A DNA stretch of 64,000 nucleotides, from the NCBI GenBank assembly GCA_964615095.1, contig CAZTPX010000013.1:1-64000 (forward strand), in the 5' to 3' direction. The translations under genes and the position numbers were made by a program. Below are positions 39,945 through 48,891 of this stretch, piece by piece (positions within the stretch are counted from its first letter, which is position 1; every line of letters begins with the position of its first letter). The DNA comes from JANXQG01 sp964615095. GTDB lineage: Bacteria > Planctomycetota > Planctomycetia > Pirellulales > Thermoguttaceae. The notes under the pieces were generated by a model. It was given only the letters and a program-made list of their open reading frames with translations, made no database searches and had not been told where the DNA came from.

Positions 39945-41138
39945 TTGCCCGAAAACGACATCTCCACCGATACGCCGCAGAACTGCGAGGGCGTGGCATC
40001 CGCCCTGCCGGCCGGCATGACACCCGAGCAATTGGCCGAGGCCAAGCAGTATGGCCGCTACTCGCTTGTCTGTACGCTAGCCGACAAACTGCTCGACTTG
40101 CTCTTCCTGACCTTTGCGGCGGTCGTCCTCGCCCGGCCGTTGGACACCTGGCTGCAAGGCTTTCCACTGCTGCAACCGCGGCGCTTCGATTCCTTGCGGC
40201 TGGTCGTTTTCTTCCTGCTGGTAATGCTGTTGCACGTGGCCGTCTCGCTCTCGCTTTCCTTCTATTCCGGCTACATCCTCGAGCATCGCTTCCACCTCAG
40301 CACGCTTTCCGTGGGCGGCTGGGTGCGACGGTATCTGAAGCAGAACCTGCTCGGCTTGGCTTTGGGCACGGTGCTGATTCTCGGCCTGTATTGGTTGATC
40401 TGGACGACCGGCGGCTGGTGGTGGCTGGCGGCCGCAGGGGCGTTCTTTTGCGTGACAATCGTCATGGGCCGGGTCTTTCCCGTGCTGATCATGCCGCTGT
40501 TCTACAAGATCGAGCCGCTGGAGGCCCCGGAGTTAGCCGAGCGGATGAACGCCCTGGCCGCGGGCACCGGCTTGACCATCGAAGGCTGCTACCGCATCGC
40601 CCTGAGCGAGGAAACGGTCAAAGCCAACGCCATGCTCGCCGGCCTGGGGCGGACGCGCCGCGTGCTGCTGGGCGACACGCTCCTGAACAATTTCTCGCCC
40701 GCGGAAATCGCCGTGGTCTTCGCCCATGAGATCGGACACCACGTCTTCCGGCACGTCCGCAAGATGATTCTGCTGGGGCTGGTGGTGAGCGTGGCCGGCT
40801 TTTGGATCTGCGACCGCACGTTGATTTATTGGGCCGGCGGCGGGCAGCCGTTGGACTATGTCTCGCTGCCGGTCTGGACCGAGCCTTGGATCATGCTCGT
40901 GCTCTCGCTGTTTGGCCTGCTTCTGGAACCGTTGATGAACGGCATCAGCCGGCGTCACGAGCGGCAGTGCGACCGTTATGCCCTCGAGCGCACGCGGCAG
41001 CCGGAGGCCTATGTGGCCGCGTTCAGCAAGCTGGCCCGGCAGAACAAGGACGATCCCTGTCCACACTGGTTCGAGGTCTTCTGGCTGCACGATCATCCGC
41101 CCATCGGCGAGCGGCTGGCGGTTGCCCAGCGCCCGTAA
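39945..41138 (+). CDS. M48 family membrane metalloprotease (Ste24/CAAX protease type)
   Basis: A 397-residue protein with about seven membrane helices and the zinc site HEIGHH (HEXXH) at about residues 264-268. The third ligand is the Glu in the region of NGISRRHERQCDRYAL near residue 330, followed by a late DHPPIGERLA motif, all typical of the Ste24-type M48 group. These enzymes cut membrane-associated or misfolded proteins. The start is TTG 39945, 8 nt after GAGGAG; no better ATG exists. It converges with the uspA gene. Confidence 0.9.
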   Translation: MPENDISTDTPQNCEGVASALPAGMTPEQLAEAKQYGRYSLVCTLADKLLDLLFLTFAAVVLARPLDTWLQGFPLLQPRRFDSLRLVVFFLLVMLLHVAVSLSLSFYSGYILEHRFHLSTLSVGGWVRRYLKQNLLGLALGTVLILGLYWLIWTTGGWWWLAAAGAFFCVTIVMGRVFPVLIMPLFYKIEPLEAPELAERMNALAAGTGLTIEGCYRIALSEETVKANAMLAGLGRTRRVLLGDTLLNNFSPAEIAVVFAHEIGHHVFRHVRKMILLGLVVSVAGFWICDRTLIYWAGGGQPLDYVSLPVWTEPWIMLVLSLFGLLLEPLMNGISRRHERQCDRYALERTRQPEAYVAAFSKLARQNKDDPCPHWFEVFWLHDHPPIGERLAVAQRP

Positions 41139-41185
41139 TGTTCGGCGTCGATCCGTGCGAAAGAGGAGACTTGTCGGATAGCCTC

Positions 41186-41605
41186 TCACTTCGCCCTGAG
41201 CAGCAACACGGGCACGCTGATGGCGTGCTGCACGTCGGTGGCCGTTTGCCCCAGAAACAGGTCGCCCAGCAGGCGATGGCCGTGCGTGCTCATGGCCACC
41301 AGATCGCAGCCGTTGTCATGCACCCACTTGATGATCTGCTTGGCCGGCGGCGTGCCGTAGGCCAGTTGGGCCTCAGTGGGGATGCCCGCGGATTCGAATT
41401 CGGCTTTCACGCCGTTCAGGTAAGCGCGTCCTTCCTCGACCTCCTCGCCGGCGGCGTTGGGGCCATGCCACACGGCCACGGCGCTGGTGGCCACGTGCAA
41501 CAACACGACGCGGCTCTTCATGTAACTTGCCAGTTGCTTGACGTGTTCGATGATCGCCCGGTCGGTGGGAGTGGCGTCCAATGTCACGAGAATCGTTTCG
41601 TACAT
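41186..41605 (-). CDS. Universal stress protein (UspA family)
   Basis: A 139-residue protein. The Usp fold is visible: YETILVTLDATPTDRAIIEH (first strand and Asp), VVLLHVAT, and the C-terminal CDLVAMSTHGHRLLGDLFLG QTATDVQHAI with the ATP-binding G-x2-G-x9-G-[ST] type loop changed to HGHRLLGDLFLGQT, in which the Gly spacing is kept. It is probably cytoplasmic and ATP-binding. The gene starts 41 bp after the Nramp transporter gene on the same strand, so the two are likely cotranscribed. Confidence 0.9.
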   Translation of the reverse strand: MYETILVTLDATPTDRAIIEHVKQLASYMKSRVVLLHVATSAVAVWHGPNAAGEEVEEGRAYLNGVKAEFESAGIPTEAQLAYGTPPAKQIIKWVHDNGCDLVAMSTHGHRLLGDLFLGQTATDVQHAISVPVLLLRAK

Positions 41606-41646
41606 GGGGTTTCTTTCTGGAACGATAGGGTAGACTGTGTAGGTTC

Positions 41647-43137
41647 TCAAGTTCCTCCGCTGATGACCTGCCAGGCCTGTTGCAGCGAGTCCGGCAAGCC
41701 GAAAATATCCATCACGGTAATCAGGACCGCGCTGCCCCACCCGGCGATCAACAAGAACCAGCCGAGTTTCCACTTGCCCATTCTCTTGCGGGATGAGGTG
41801 AACAACAAGAGGGGCAGCATGGCAAAGGGAAGTTGCAGGGCGAGCACCACCTGGCTGAGATTCAGCATCGCCGTGATGCTGGTCTGAGGGTGCAGCCAGA
41901 TCAGCACCACCGCCGGCAGAATGGCCAGCGTGCGAGTGACCAGCCGCCGCACCCAGGGAGCGATCCGCCAGTGCAGGAACCCTTCCATCACCACCTGCCC
42001 GGCGAGCGTGCCCGTGATCGTGCTGCTCTGCCCGCTGGCGAAGAGGGCCACGGCGAACAGCACACTGCCGGCAACCGTGCCCAGCAGCGGCGCGAGTGTC
42101 AGGTAAGCCACGCGAATCCAATCGGCGTCCTCGCCGAAAAGCACGGTCTCGCCGCCCGGCATGACGACGCTCTCTTTGCCGAAGAAGACCATCGCCGCCA
42201 GCACCACGATGGCCGCGTTGACGAAGAAGGCGATGGTCAGGGCCACGCTCGAATCGAGCGTGTTGAAGAGGATGCCGCGGCGGATCGACCGCTCGTCCTT
42301 GCCCAGCCTGCGGGTCTGCACCAGGGCCGAGTGCAAGTACAGGTTGTGCGGCATGACCGTGGCCCCGATGATGCCGATCGCCAGGTAGACCATTTTCTCG
42401 CCGCTCAGGCCCGGGGTCAGCAGTGCCCGCCCCATCTCGCCGAAGTCCGGATGCGTTTGCGGCAGCACGAAAATCTCGATGAAGTAGCACACCGAGATGG
42501 TTGCCACCAGCAAGAGCACGACGGCCTCGATGGTCCGCATGCCGAACCGCTGCAGGCCCAGGAGCAAGAGCACGTCCAACCCCGTGATGATGACCGCCCA
42601 CAGCAAGGGGATGCTGAACATCAGGTTCAAGGCCACCGCGCTGCCCAGCACCTCGGCCAGGTCGCAGGCCCCGATGGCAATCTCGCAAAACAGCCAGTTG
42701 GGCCAGCGGAGCCAGTGTGGAAACCAGTCGCGGCAGCATTGGGCCAGGTCCTTGCCGGTCACCACGCCCAGCCGGGCGGCAATCACCTGCATGAAGATGG
42801 CCATCAGGCTGGCCGCGGCCACCACCCACAGCAGCCCGAACTTGTACTGCGCCCCCGCTTGCAGATCGGTTGACCAGTTGCCGGGGTCCATGTAGCCCAC
42901 GCTGACCAGGATGGCCGGTCCCGAAAACGCCCACCACTGCCGCCAGAAGCTGGCCTCGTGTGCGGGCAGTTTCACGCTGCTGTGTACGCCTTCCAGGGAA
43001 ACATTGCCGGCCGATAGGGCAACCGCCGTGTCGCCGCCGGCAGCGTCCCCGGCCGACGGAAGCAGGCCGGCTTGCGAACCTTTGCTGGTCGCGTTCTCCT
43101 TCTGGGCAGTTCGGAAAAGACGCGCGATGGACCACAT
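41647..43137 (-). CDS. mntH: Nramp family divalent metal (Mn2+) transporter
   Basis: A 496-residue membrane protein of about 11 helices. Two hallmark metal-binding motifs are present: SVGYMDPGNWSTD (the D-P-G-N of helix 1, about residue 88) and IIGATVMPHNLYLHSALVQT (the M-P-H of helix 6). Nramp proteins import Mn2+ or other divalent metals with protons. The hydrophilic N-terminal tail of about 60 residues is longer than in E. coli MntH. The start at 43137 is chosen because it begins the protein without a long Arg-rich leader. It is followed directly by a universal stress protein gene, a reasonable oxidative-stress pairing. Confidence 0.92.
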   Translation of the reverse strand: MWSIARLFRTAQKENATSKGSQAGLLPSAGDAAGGDTAVALSAGNVSLEGVHSSVKLPAHEASFWRQWWAFSGPAILVSVGYMDPGNWSTDLQAGAQYKFGLLWVVAAASLMAIFMQVIAARLGVVTGKDLAQCCRDWFPHWLRWPNWLFCEIAIGACDLAEVLGSAVALNLMFSIPLLWAVIITGLDVLLLLGLQRFGMRTIEAVVLLLVATISVCYFIEIFVLPQTHPDFGEMGRALLTPGLSGEKMVYLAIGIIGATVMPHNLYLHSALVQTRRLGKDERSIRRGILFNTLDSSVALTIAFFVNAAIVVLAAMVFFGKESVVMPGGETVLFGEDADWIRVAYLTLAPLLGTVAGSVLFAVALFASGQSSTITGTLAGQVVMEGFLHWRIAPWVRRLVTRTLAILPAVVLIWLHPQTSITAMLNLSQVVLALQLPFAMLPLLLFTSSRKRMGKWKLGWFLLIAGWGSAVLITVMDIFGLPDSLQQAWQVISGGT

Positions 43138-43379
43138 GGGGCAAATTCGACGAGGGACTAATTTTGACCGGTCTATCTTACTCAATTGTCCCGGCCTGGG
43201 CCATAGAGACGCGCGACGATTACGCCGGCACAAGAAAGGCATGGTTCAAACCACGGCACCACGTCCGCCGGCAGACCGAATGCTCAGCGCCGCCGGAATT
43301 CCGCTCCCTTGGGAGCGGTCAACGTCGGGCTTTCTTTTTGCCGTTGGCAGAGTTGGAGCCGCTTGCGCAGAAGGCAATA

Positions 43380-46300
43380 TCAGGCTGCCCGCCGTGCTGG
43401 TCGTCGCCGTTGCAAGCCATAACCGACCAGGCCAATTAAACCGGCAGCAAGCAGCGTCAGCGTCGATGGTTCCGGCACGACATTGAGCACCACGTCGTCG
43501 CCTTGGACGGCGATGTTGGCCGGCAGGCCGTCGATCGTGCCGCTGGTGCTGGTGCCCAGGCTGCCGGTGATCGATTGGGCGTCGATCAGGTTGTACGTGC
43601 CCGGTGCGACGTTGGCCGACCACGTGAAGTTGAAATCGGCGAACTGCTGGCCGCTGAGCACCAACGGCCCCGAGGGCATGTAAACCTCGTCGCTATCCGC
43701 CGGCGTATCGAGGGCGTAGTCCATCTTCGCACCCGAAAGCAGGGAGAGGCTGCCACTGACGTTCATCGGGCTCGGGGCAGCGCCCGGCGACAACGACCCG
43801 CCGGAGGCCACGGTCACGTTGGTGAGCCTGCCCGAGCCGCCGAGCATGCCGCCGCTGTTGACCGTCACCGGGCTGGCGAGCGAACCGTTGACGAGGAGCG
43901 TGCCTTGGTTGATCGTCGTCGGGCCGGTATAGGTGTTGCTGCCGCTGAGCACTTGCGTGCCGTTACCGCTCATCGCGAGACTGATCGCACCCAACGCGCC
44001 GCCGCCTTGGATCATCCCACTGAATGTGGTCGAACCGCCGCTGGGGCTGATCGTCAGGCCCGACGTGCTGCCCGTGAAGCTGTTGATCACGTTTCCACCC
44101 TTGCCGAACCCGGCGTCGGAAAGCGAGGCAACCTGCTGGTTATTGCCGCAAAGGTCCAGCGTGCCGCCGCTGGCGATCGACAAGGCCGTGGTGCTGGGCA
44201 AGAAGTTCACGCCGCCAGCGGCCGCAGCAGTGTTCACAATCTCCACGCTGCAAAGCCCGGCATAGGCTTGCGTGGTTCCCACCATCTTCACCGTTTGGCT
44301 GGCGCCGCTCAGCCCGTCGACCTCGATGTAGTTACCCGGCTGGTAGCTCGCCGAGGTGGTATTGGTGATCGCCGCGTAGGTGATCGGCGTGCCGCCCTCC
44401 GTGGCGTAGTAATACGTTGTGCCGTTGATGGTGGCGCTTTCCTGGTTCCCCACGGAGGAATCGCCGACGTAAACATACATGCTGTACCGCGCGTAAGGGA
44501 TGCCGCTGAGGGTCAAGGTCATGGGATTGAAGGCGCTGGCGGCGTAGCCGTTGAGCAACTGGTTGGCGCTGCCCGTCGCCCAGACGCTGTTGGCGCCGGC
44601 AAGCGAGAAGCTCGCGCCGCTATTGGCGCCGTTGCTCGCCGCCAACAGACTGCCGCTGAAAGCGTAGCCCGACTCGTTGTTCCAGTTGCTGATGGGCACC
44701 ACGCCCCCGGTGCCGAGGAACGAGGAGCCGTTGCCGATAAAATGGATGCCGATGCTGCCGGCAGGGGGCGACTGGAGCATCAACACGCCGCCGGCGACGG
44801 TGGTCGGACCGCCATAAATACTTTGGGAGTTGACGGTCAAGGTGCCCAGGCCCTGCTTGACCAGTCCGCCCGCTCCGCTCAAGATGCCGCTATAACTCGT
44901 GCTCTGCCCGTTGCCGCCCATGTTGAGCGTAACGGCCTCGGAGGCGACGGTCGCCAGGGCAAGGTTGCCGTTGCCGGCCAAGCCGCCCAGAACCGGGCTG
45001 GTGTTTCCCGCGGCAAAAGCCAGGGCGCCGCCGGCCAGATTGACAGTGCTGTTCTGCACGGCCAGCGGATGGGCCAGTTGCAAGGTGCCGCTGCTGATCT
45101 TCGTCGCACCGCCGAAGGTATTGCTGTTGGCCAGCACGAGCGTCCCTGCCCCGTACACGTTCAGCCCGAATCCCGGGCCGCTGATGCCGCCGCTGAGCGT
45201 CAACTGGTCGGTAGGGTTCGTCACGGTCACGTCCGTATTGGCTGCCAGGACCAGGTTCGCGGAAATCTCGTGAGTCCCGTAGACAACGTTGAGGGCGGCG
45301 TCGCCGGCAGAGCTCTGCAGCGTGATGGTCTGGGGCCCGGCGAGCGTATACTTCGCCACGCTATTGAACGTCAGCGTGCCGGCGGTGACGGCCATATCGA
45401 CGGTAACCGTCCTGGGCGCGGTGATCAATGCGCCGAACAGCACCGAGGCATTGACTCCGTTCGGCAGGCCGCTGATCCAGTTGCCGGCGGCGGACCACTT
45501 GCCGCTCGCGTCGACATTCCAAGCCGAAGGCGATGAAACCGGGCTGTACTCCAACAGATGATTGTCATTTTGGTCGACGACCCAGAGGGTACCCGACGGT
45601 CCAAAGGCCAGGCTCATGGGCGAGTACGACAAGGCCATCTGGCCGAGATAGGTTCCCCCGCTGTTGAACTCGACCAGCGCGTCGCCCGACGTGCTGGCGA
45701 CCCATAGGTTTCCCTGCGGGTCGAAGGCGACGTCGTTGGGGAACGACAACTGCCCCGCCCCGATCGTCTGCAGATAGACGCCGCTGCTGTTGAATTCCTG
45801 GACGCGATTGTTCTGCGCGTCGGCGACAAAGACATTCCCCGCGAGGCTCGTCGTCAGCCCTCCCATCCAAGCGAATTGCCCGTTGCCGCTCCCGTTTGAG
45901 CCGAAGGATTGCAGGAAGACGCCCCTGCCGGAGAACTCGTCGACGCGGTCGTTCCACCAGTCGTTGATCCATACGTTGCCCGAGCGGTCGACCGCTATGG
46001 CCTGTGCATCGTTGATCTGTCCGCTGCCGCTGCCGTAGGAGCCGAACATTTGCAGGAAGACGCCGCTGGAGTTGAACTCCTGCACCCGGTTGTTCCCCGA
46101 ATCCGCGACCCAGATGTTGCCGACCGAGTCGACGGTCACGCCCTGGGGACCACTGAACTGCCCGGCGGCACTGCCGAAGGAGCCCAGGGTCTGCAAGAAG
46201 TTGCCGTTGGGGTCGAACTCCTCGAGGCGGTTGTTGCCTTGATCGGCCACCCACACGTCGCCCAAGGCACCAACGGCGACTCGGCGGGGCGAATTGAACT

Positions 46301-46463
46301 GGCTGTTGCCGCTGCCCTCGCTACCGATCGTATTGACCAGGACATAACCCGGCGTTTGTGCCCAGAGCGGGCACTCCCCCACGAAAGCCACAAGCCATAA
46401 AGCCACGCCTTGGCCAAAGGCCATGGTGATTTGCCTCAACAACGAGATACTTGGCTTCCCCAC
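43380..46463 (-). CDS. PEP-CTERM protein with NHL repeats and autotransporter-associated beta repeats
   Basis: A 1027-residue secreted protein. After a signal sequence (AFGQGVALWLVAFVGECPLW A) come six NHL repeats (about 45-320; units like GVTVDSVGNIWVADSGNNRV QEF), a beta-propeller. Then follow autotransporter-associated repeats (GISGPGFGLNVYGAGTLVL, GSNTYTGPTTINQGTLLVNG) and a C-terminal VPEPSTLTLLAAGLIGLVGY GLQRRRPARRAA-type sorting signal: PEP motif, helix, basic tail. It is therefore a substrate for an exosortase elsewhere in the genome. GTG 46463 is chosen, five bases after GGAGGTG. Confidence 0.92.
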   Translation of the reverse strand: MGKPSISLLRQITMAFGQGVALWLVAFVGECPLWAQTPGYVLVNTIGSEGSGNSQFNSPRRVAVGALGDVWVADQGNNRLEEFDPNGNFLQTLGSFGSAAGQFSGPQGVTVDSVGNIWVADSGNNRVQEFNSSGVFLQMFGSYGSGSGQINDAQAIAVDRSGNVWINDWWNDRVDEFSGRGVFLQSFGSNGSGNGQFAWMGGLTTSLAGNVFVADAQNNRVQEFNSSGVYLQTIGAGQLSFPNDVAFDPQGNLWVASTSGDALVEFNSGGTYLGQMALSYSPMSLAFGPSGTLWVVDQNDNHLLEYSPVSSPSAWNVDASGKWSAAGNWISGLPNGVNASVLFGALITAPRTVTVDMAVTAGTLTFNSVAKYTLAGPQTITLQSSAGDAALNVVYGTHEISANLVLAANTDVTVTNPTDQLTLSGGISGPGFGLNVYGAGTLVLANSNTFGGATKISSGTLQLAHPLAVQNSTVNLAGGALAFAAGNTSPVLGGLAGNGNLALATVASEAVTLNMGGNGQSTSYSGILSGAGGLVKQGLGTLTVNSQSIYGGPTTVAGGVLMLQSPPAGSIGIHFIGNGSSFLGTGGVVPISNWNNESGYAFSGSLLAASNGANSGASFSLAGANSVWATGSANQLLNGYAASAFNPMTLTLSGIPYARYSMYVYVGDSSVGNQESATINGTTYYYATEGGTPITYAAITNTTSASYQPGNYIEVDGLSGASQTVKMVGTTQAYAGLCSVEIVNTAAAAGGVNFLPSTTALSIASGGTLDLCGNNQQVASLSDAGFGKGGNVINSFTGSTSGLTISPSGGSTTFSGMIQGGGALGAISLAMSGNGTQVLSGSNTYTGPTTINQGTLLVNGSLASPVTVNSGGMLGGSGRLTNVTVASGGSLSPGAAPSPMNVSGSLSLLSGAKMDYALDTPADSDEVYMPSGPLVLSGQQFADFNFTWSANVAPGTYNLIDAQSITGSLGTSTSGTIDGLPANIAVQGDDVVLNVVPEPSTLTLLAAGLIGLVGYGLQRRRPARRAA

Positions 46464-47422
46464 GATTCACCTCCGACATTCAATGCGATGTCTTCGCACC
46501 CATTACACGCGAGATCACGTTTTCCCAAGCGAGAATCCGTCCAGGCCCAAGAGCCGGGAGGGATTGCCGCCTGCAAGAAGCAAGGGAGAAGAGGCTCCAA
46601 CCGCATGGGAGCCGTCAAGAGGGCCACGAAAACAGCGAGACACGCGCTTCAGGGGCGTGGCTGTTCTTCAGGCCGGATGTACATGGGGCGCAAACCGTGA
46701 GTAATACAAGCGTCCTCGAAAGCGGGACATCAGGTAGAGCGGTCGCTACGCTGCCTCAAAGTGTAGGTGAAGCACCAACCAATCGTGGTCGGGGCATACA
46801 CTCAATCTAATCAAATCTGCATCCCGGTCAAGCAGTTTGTTGGCGGTTTTTCAAAAACACTCCATCGAAGACGAAAAAACCACCCATGTAGGTTATTTTT
46901 GGTTGGGGCTAATGCCCCGTTTGCAGGCATCGCTATTACCTCGGCATGCGAACAACTCATAGTAAGTACCTGTCCAGGAGCAACTCCCCTCTCCCGTACG
47001 CGGGAGAGGGGCAGGGGTTGAGGGCAGATTCAGCCAAAACGCGGAGTTGTTTCTGGACAGGCACTGACAGGAGCGGGCACGCAGCTCGATGGCAGAAATG
47101 CTGCCACGGTGCTCGATCAAGCTGCCCGCCGTGCCGCGCTCGCCGCGGATGAATGCAAGGGGAAGGACCGTGTGACTGGAGGATCATGGCTTGGTGCGGT
47201 GGGTACCGCCAAAAGAGCAAGTGAACCTCTGGGCCTGGCCTATGACCGACTGCCAAATCGAAGCGGTAGTAACGGAAAGCGAAGCAGAATCTCAAGTCAT
47301 TATGACCGCGGTATGCAAGATCCTCAAGCGTGTTTTCTTCTTGTCATGCTCATCTTGGACGATTATCATAGAAGAGGGGAATTTGGCTGAACGGCGCTGC
47401 TGGTAAGAAGAGACCAATCCTG
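46464..47422. other. 959-bp gene-poor region
   Basis: No gene is supported between the PEP-CTERM start and the DUF4956 gene. It contains a 99-bp inverted-repeat element (46966-47064) and AT-richer patches (46830-46890). One frame at 47060-47260 (LDGRNAATVLDQAARRAALA and following) looks protein-like for about 50 codons but has no start or supported length. Confidence 0.45.
46966..47064 (+). repeat. 99-bp nested inverted repeat, MITE-like
   Basis: Outer arms at 46966-46987 and 47043-47064 are reverse complements over 22 bp with about four mismatches (CTGTCCAG/CTGGACAG core). The inner stem is CCCCTCTCCC and its complement GGGAGAGGGG. Its size and terminal symmetry suggest a non-autonomous element or conserved RNA hairpin. 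I do not see target-site duplications. Confidence 0.55.
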
Positions 47423-48124
47423 ATGAACAACGACTGGATTTCGATCCTGTTGAACAGCGATTACGGGCCTACCTTTGAGGGCGGCACGTCGATGATTGTT
47501 TTTATCATGCTGTTTGCGTCGGCGATAGGGGGGTTTGTCGGTTTCGTCTTCATGTGGTCGCACGAGGCGGTTTCCTACGCGCGGACTTTGGTGGCCTCGA
47601 TTGCGGCGATACCCGTGATCGTCGCGGTGACGATGGTTGTGACGTCCAGGAACTTGTTGATCGGTTTGGGCCTGGCGACGGTTTTCGGCGTGGTTCGCTT
47701 CCGCAACGTCCTCAAGGATATACGTCACACCGTGTTCATTCTCTGGGCAGTCATGGAAGGGATGGCCGTGGGCACGATGCGGTTTTCGACCGCCCTACTC
47801 GGCGCGTTGGGTATCGGTGCAGCTTTCCTCTATTTGCGATTGGTTTCTTTCGGCACTCGGCTCCGCTATGACACGGTGGTCACACTCCGCGTTGGCGGCG
47901 ATATGGCAGCTACCAGTCGGAAGCTCAAGATGTTAATAGGCTGCCATGCCAAGAAAGCGCGACTAATCAACGAGCAACGCGCAAACGACGGTGGTGTTCA
48001 AATGGCCTACCACGTATTGCTGCGAGACCCGAACCGCATCGACGAACTGCAGTCCGCCCTCGGTAAGGTTGAAGGTTTGGCCAACATCATGGTCTTCCCC
48101 TACGCCGACGACGCTGAAATCTGA
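47423..48124 (+). CDS. DUF4956 domain membrane protein
   Basis: A 233-residue protein with four helices in the first 135 residues, including a conserved FGVVRFRNVLKDIRHTVFIL W segment at about 92-112, then a soluble C-terminal part (TLRVGGDMAATSRKLKMLIG, then LQSALGKVEGLANIMVFPYA DDAEI). This is the DUF4956 layout; such genes often accompany VTC-type polyphosphate polymerase domains, but none is next to this one. Function unknown. The ATG at 47423 follows AGAAGAGA. A terminator-like hairpin lies 130 bp downstream. Confidence 0.8.
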   Translation: MNNDWISILLNSDYGPTFEGGTSMIVFIMLFASAIGGFVGFVFMWSHEAVSYARTLVASIAAIPVIVAVTMVVTSRNLLIGLGLATVFGVVRFRNVLKDIRHTVFILWAVMEGMAVGTMRFSTALLGALGIGAAFLYLRLVSFGTRLRYDTVVTLRVGGDMAATSRKLKMLIGCHAKKARLINEQRANDGGVQMAYHVLLRDPNRIDELQSALGKVEGLANIMVFPYADDAEI

Positions 48125-48157
48125 GCTTTTGCCGGAGGCAGAAACGGGGTTCAAGAG

Positions 48158-48244
48158 TCACCTGGCCGTCCACGCCGACAATGAGCACTTTTGTCTCCGG
48201 CGCAAGGCGGGCGTTCTTGGTGTAGGCGATGTTCCACAGAGCGG
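48158..48244 (-). pseudogene. Short fragment related to the GH2-like gene at 48892-53313
   Basis: On the minus strand this encodes ALWNIAYTKNARLAPETKVL followed by IVGVDGQVTL. The GH2-like protein has GVAYSKSTRLAPETKLLIVG VDGQVNL. At DNA level 48158-48230 and 49458-49530 match at 66 of 73 positions without a gap. It has no start and no flanking continuation, so it is a remnant of a duplicated or paralogous gene, located between two unrelated genes. Confidence 0.75.
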
Positions 48245-48254
48245 CGGGTACCGG

Positions 48255-48276
48255 AAACGGCGCCCGCCGTTTTTTT
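48255..48276 (+). terminator. Rho-independent terminator candidate
   Basis: AAACGGC (48255-48261), 4-nt loop, GCCGTTT (48266-48272), then more T residues to 48276. It is placed 130 bp after the DUF4956 stop and just before the end of the convergent mpg gene. The stem is short but GC-rich. Confidence 0.6.
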
Positions 48277-48283
48277 GCATCTG

Positions 48284-48856
48284 TCATTTCCTGGATACCC
48301 ACGCATTTCCCCTGATGGAGAACCGTAGCAATCGCTTCGCCCAATGCCGCGCGTAATCAACGCCGACTCTTGGGCGCTTGGCTATAAAGATTTTATCCTG
48401 ATTCTGCCGAAGGATTGGCTTGGGAAAGGGTTCTATGAGGAATAGTTCATCGCTCAGCAGATCCTGCCCGTTGCATGCTTTCGTGATGTGCATGGCATTA
48501 CAAAGCAGCCCCGGACCGCTTGTTCTTCCGTCACAATTTTGTATCGGCTCCAGTGCGCGGATCAGTACGGCGGACGCGTGGCCTTCTTTCTCCGTCACGA
48601 TATTCAGGCAGTGATACATGCCGTAAATCAGGTACACGTAGGCATGGCCCGGCGGCCCGAACATGATTTCCGTTCGCGGTGTTCTTCCCTTCGCCGAGTG
48701 CGCGGCAAGATCGTGCTCTCCCAAATATGCCTCCGTCTCCACGATCCTTCCGATGCGTTCGATATTTCCGTTGCGATGCACGAGATGCATGCCAAGTATT
48801 TCCTGCGCTACGCGGATGGTGTCGCGGTCGTAGAAGGATCGCGGGAGTTTCTTCAT
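48284..48856 (-). CDS. DNA-3-methyladenine glycosylase (AAG/MPG family)
   Basis: A 190-residue protein. Family motifs are in order: FYDRDTIRVAQEILGMHLV, RIGRIVETEAYLGEHDLAAH (catalytic Glu), FGPPGHAYVYLIYGMYHCLN (Tyr residues and the loop that flips the base), ALEPIQ and RTSGPGLLCNAMHI. It removes alkylated purines in base excision repair in the cytoplasm. The length equals the bacterial norm. It starts 35 bp after the GH2-like gene on the same strand, but a functional link is unlikely. Confidence 0.93.
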   Translation of the reverse strand: MKKLPRSFYDRDTIRVAQEILGMHLVHRNGNIERIGRIVETEAYLGEHDLAAHSAKGRTPRTEIMFGPPGHAYVYLIYGMYHCLNIVTEKEGHASAVLIRALEPIQNCDGRTSGPGLLCNAMHITKACNGQDLLSDELFLIEPFPKPILRQNQDKIFIAKRPRVGVDYARHWAKRLLRFSIRGNAWVSRK

Positions 48857-48891
48857 GGAAGTACTCTATGCAGAACTTCGACATCCTGGTC

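Noticed and set aside
47060..47260. Protein-like stretch LDGRNAATVLDQAARRAALA upstream of the DUF4956 gene
   Set aside because: It has no start codon with ribosome site and no family match by eye; it could be chance in GC-rich DNA.
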